In this document: positions 62,662 through 64,000 of the stretch, in pieces
Layout of the letters: each line of letters starts with the position of its first letter
How positions within the stretch are numbered: position 1 is the stretch's first letter
Assembly: GCA_037783415.1 (NCBI GenBank)
Contig: JAZGTN010000029.1
Coordinates: 2,542,001-2,606,000, forward strand
Source of the DNA: Leptasterias polaris
Lineage: Eukaryota > Echinodermata > Asteroidea > Forcipulatida > Asteriidae
Length of the DNA stretch: 64,000 nucleotides
Direction of reading: 5' to 3'
The notes under the pieces: model-generated
What the model was told of the DNA's origin: nothing
What the model saw: the letters and a program-made list of their open reading frames with translations, nothing else
Database searches by the model: none
Position numbers and translations under genes: made by a program

Positions 62662-63835
62662 GTGAGTCATCCATAATTTAATTAATATAAATTTTTATAA
62701 TAATTTATAAATAATTAATTTTTTTTAACCTGATATATTTTATAGATAGACATGATAGATAAGATAGGTTGTGAAAACTCATTAACAATGTTACTTTTTA
62801 TGTTAATTTAATTTTTAACAGTGGAAATAGGCAATTTGTGTGGCCGGAGTTCCTGCTCGATCCCCGGGACGTCAAACCATGGAGGCATGGGCAAACTGTA
62901 CAAACTTCTGATACTAGTGCCCTAACTAGAGGTTCGATCCGCTATCGTCGAACCTCATAGTTCTAGGAGTACTAGCGCCCTACTTTCAATCATCCTTCTT
63001 CCGGCCCATGTTAATTTCCCATATGCCAATAGGGGACAGAATCTCTGGGGGACCTGCACCAGCTAGTATTAGTTTGAAAGCAACAAAACATGTGTTTGCT
63101 CTCTTTTTGATGCGTACTTTAAAACTATTCTGAAAACTAAAGTAACCTGACTGTTAGTTGCGATAATCGTAACCCTCCTCCCGACCAAGCCCGTCGGGAG
63201 GAGGGTTACGATTATCGCAACTACCTGACTGTATTTATAATGTAATAAATTGCAGGTTTTTTACCATTGTTGTGTGTAGCTCAATGGAATGCCTCCTACT
63301 TCCAGGGGTATGATTTCTCCGTTTTAACCGGATATCTTTTTCTTTGCCCTCCAAAAAATGAAATCCAGGGTTTTTTGCCCCTGAAAAAATTTAAAAAAAT
63401 TATTATTAATTTTTTTTTTTTTAAACTTACGATCAAATTCGTTAAACAAATGAAGAAAAACAAAGATAAATGTTATTAGTGGGCTTCGCGCTTGCAAGTT
63501 TTTTAGAGCTTTTGTGCTTTGCGCTCAGAGTTCAGGTTTTTTTCCAACAGCCTATCACATCCCTGACTTCTACCTAGCGCTAGAGGTCTCAGTTGGCATG
63601 TAAATCCGTAAGTCGCAAGTTCAAGTCCCGCTCTAGTAAATTTTCTTTGTTCAACCCCAAATTAATTAAAATTTACCTAGTCAGTTGCCTTAGAGGTTGA
63701 TAATTGATATAAAAAATTGCATCCCTTTTTCCACAAAGCACTCCGCGATAGAGGAATGAACCTCAAGTCATAGTTCTAGGACTAGTGGTAATCCTTAAGG
63801 TGATCCCTCTTCTGCCGCTTCCCTCTATGGCATGT
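62662..63835. other. Intergenic or intronic AT-rich sequence
   Basis: Contains a perfect small hairpin insertion (63155-63222) and a tRNA-like SINE piece (about 63590-63690). No exon recognised. Confidence 0.45.
63155..63222. mobile_element. Perfect hairpin insertion with 10-bp flanking duplication
   Basis: Arms of about 30 bp (beginning TAGTTGCGATAATCGTAACC) pair perfectly around a 7-base loop CAAGCCC. ACCTGACTGT is present directly on both sides (63145-63154 and 63223-63232), as expected for a target-site duplication. Confidence 0.85.
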
Positions 63836-63837
63836 TA

Positions 63838-64000
63838 AGGTCGAGCAGATAAGAGCACCAAACTCAAGCTTTGGTGTTTCTGTTCAGCATAGTGTGGGTT
63901 CGGGTCCCGGTTGTCACACATAAGCTGGAGTTCTGGCAACACCAGATTGGACATAAAGCCCATGGTCCCGTGTGTTGTGTAATGCACGTAAAAGAACCCA
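63838..64000 (+). repeat. tRNA-derived SINE, cut by the window edge
   Basis: GAGCAGATAAGAGCACCAAA head, B box GGTTCGGGTCCCGG, then TGTGTTGTGTAATGCACGTA as in the 38213-38562 copy. Confidence 0.7.

Overview
The window is animal nuclear DNA: intron-rich genes with GT-AG splice sites, long AT-rich introns, and many short inverted-repeat transposons and tRNA-derived SINEs. Gene content and repeat style fit a marine deuterostome invertebrate, most likely an echinoderm and perhaps a sea star. That placement is an inference from memory and was not tested by search. No bacterial, viral or CRISPR features were seen.

Two related genes encoding secreted frizzled cysteine-rich (FZ) domain proteins lie head to head in the left three quarters. 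The minus-strand gene starts with a signal-peptide exon at 10541-10592 and runs off the left edge. It is almost only FZ domains: six complete modules and half of a seventh, each made of two exons. A 2.0 kb block holding two modules is duplicated almost identically. The plus-strand gene starts with a signal-peptide exon at 15573-15627 behind a TATA-like box and ends with a stop codon at 46251-46253. I reconstructed 26 coding exons in one continuous frame (about 1,697 residues): signal peptide, 7 FZ domains, 7 Ig-like domains each split over two exons, and one LDL-receptor class A pair. No membrane segment or kinase is present, so it looks like a secreted, soluble protein. Apart from the intron inside FZ1 (phase 2), all its introns are phase 1, so exons can be duplicated or lost as cassettes, and several have been. 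FZ domains are known to bind Wnt proteins and lipids; a Wnt-trapping or recognition role here is inference only. I recall no described protein with this architecture.

The right quarter holds conserved housekeeping genes. MRPS36/KGD4 (plus strand, 48768-53680, 4 exons, 87 aa) is the small adaptor of the mitochondrial 2-oxoglutarate dehydrogenase complex. RGP1 (minus strand, 60592-55492, 8 exons, 395 aa) is a subunit of the RIC1-RGP1 exchange factor for RAB6 at the Golgi. The two are convergent, with candidate poly(A) signals about 100 bp apart. A possible first exon of a SWEET-type sugar transporter, with an apparent frameshift, lies at 62593-62661.

The rest is introns and intergenic DNA rich in repeats: TTAA-flanked MITE families, hairpin elements, an 840 bp fold-back element in MRPS36 intron 1, a 14-bp satellite of about 620 bp in an FZ/Ig gene intron, minisatellites, and tRNA-derived SINEs. 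All exon borders come from reading splice sites and frame continuity by eye; no transcript evidence was available.
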